Positions 5,453 through 5,902 of a stretch of DNA of 5,902 nucleotides are shown piece after piece (positions within the stretch are counted from its first letter, which is position 1; each line of letters starts with the position of its first letter). This DNA comes from Bacillota bacterium (lineage in GTDB: Bacteria; Bacillota; Bacilli; Alicyclobacillales; SLC66). Made by a program: the position numbers and the translations under genes. The notes beneath the pieces are model-generated. The model was not told where the DNA came from. It searched no databases and worked only from the letters and a program-made list of their open reading frames with translations. Location of the stretch: the NCBI GenBank assembly GCA_021820825.1, contig JAKADD010000170.1, positions 1 through 5,902 of the forward strand, read 5' to 3'.

Positions 5453-5902
5453 TCGGCGACGCGGATTGCGTCCTGCCGGGTCTGCGTCTGGAGCTTCGAG
5501 ATCGCGTCTGACAGATAGTTGCGCACCGTACCCTCAGAAAGAAAGAGCCGTTTTGCAATGTCTTTCGTGGCGAGACCGCGTTTGGCGAGCCGCAGGATCT
5601 CCGCTTCCCGCTCTGTGAGCGGGTTGCTTTTTGTCACCGCTTCGATCAGCAGTTCCTGCGTCATCACTTTGCGCCCACTGTGCACCGTTCGGATCGCCGC
5701 TGTCAACTCCTCGATGCGCGCGTCTTTCAGCAGGTAACCCCAGGCGCCCAACTGAATCGCCCGCTGCAGATAGCCCGCGCGCGCGAATGTCGTGACAACC
5801 AGCACCCGACAGCTTGGGGCGAGCGTCTTCAGTTCGCTCACGACTTCCAGACCGCTGAGGCGCGGCATCTCAATATCCACAAGGGCAATGTCAGGGAGCC
5901 TG
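5431..5902 (-). CDS. NarL/LuxR-family response regulator, DesR-like, N-terminus beyond window
   Basis: The minus-strand frame is open from the right edge to TAG at 5433-5431, giving 156 residues. The GTG at 5880 is not the start, because upstream codons read RLPDIALV straight into the receiver core. The phosphoacceptor Asp is in VDIEMPRLSG (residue 9 of the visible part), so about 45 N-terminal residues are missing. The switch threonine is in VVTTFARAGYLQRA and the conserved lysine in GYLLKD. A LuxR-type helix-turn-helix follows: NPLTEREAEILRLAKRG, TKDIAKRLFLSEGTVRNYLS, and the tail ending ESGWLL. TTFARxGYxQRA, NPLTERE and GTVRNYIS-like motifs are, from memory, typical of Bacillus DesR and YvfU, partners of DesK-type kinases; DesR controls a lipid desaturase in response to membrane fluidity. 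A DesK-like kinase gene upstream, outside the window, would be expected. The specific DesR role is not shown. Confidence 0.93.
   Translation of the reverse strand, partial: RLPDIALVDIEMPRLSGLEVVSELKTLAPSCRVLVVTTFARAGYLQRAIQLGAWGYLLKDARIEELTAAIRTVHSGRKVMTQELLIEAVTKSNPLTEREAEILRLAKRGLATKDIAKRLFLSEGTVRNYLSDAISKLQTQTRQDAIRVADESGWLL

Noticed and set aside
5431..5880. Treating the GTG at 5880 as the true start of the NarL-type regulator
   Set aside because: It falls one codon before the phosphoacceptor Asp in the receiver core, and the frame stays open with receiver-like residues to the window edge.

Overview
The window is a stretch of bacterial chromosome with a moderately high G+C content (estimated by eye, mid to upper fifties percent). 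Strong Shine-Dalgarno sequences, a CiaH-like histidine kinase without HAMP, a DesR-like NarL-family regulator and ATG starts after AGGAG or GAGGGG all point to a Gram-positive Bacillota. The Alicyclobacillaceae or relatives are a plausible but unproven home. I see no rRNA, tRNA, CRISPR array, transposase or phage gene.

Layout from left to right: (1) positions 1-984, minus strand: the first 328 residues of a major facilitator superfamily exporter, cut off by the left edge. (2) 985-1157: a divergent control region whose near-palindromic AT-rich core carries a -10-like hexamer on each strand. (3) 1158-2120, plus: an ApbE-like flavin transferase homologue with several active-site motifs altered. 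(4) 2121-2210: a short gap with three 11-bp direct repeats and an imperfect copy of the start of the next gene. (5) 2211-2891 and 2891-4225, plus: an OmpR-family response regulator and its histidine kinase, overlapping by one base (TGATG). (6) 4226-4377: a gap with a good sigma-A-type promoter. (7) 4378-5331, plus: a ribose-phosphate pyrophosphokinase (prs) whose catalytic motifs differ from the usual enzyme. (8) 5332-5430: a convergent gap with two GC-rich hairpins. (9) 5431-5902, minus: the C-terminal part of a NarL/LuxR-family response regulator resembling DesR, cut off by the right edge.

How they may work together: apbE-like, regulator and kinase genes run in one direction with small gaps and probably form one transcription unit, divergent from the MFS exporter. 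The two-component pair would sense an extracytoplasmic or membrane signal and may regulate its own unit through the 11-bp repeats. prs has its own promoter and supplies PRPP for nucleotide, His and Trp synthesis. The NarL-type regulator belongs to a separate two-component unit continuing to the right.

The most unusual points are the degenerate ApbE active site, the substituted PRPP synthetase motifs, the repeat and duplication upstream of the response regulator, and the symmetric divergent promoter.
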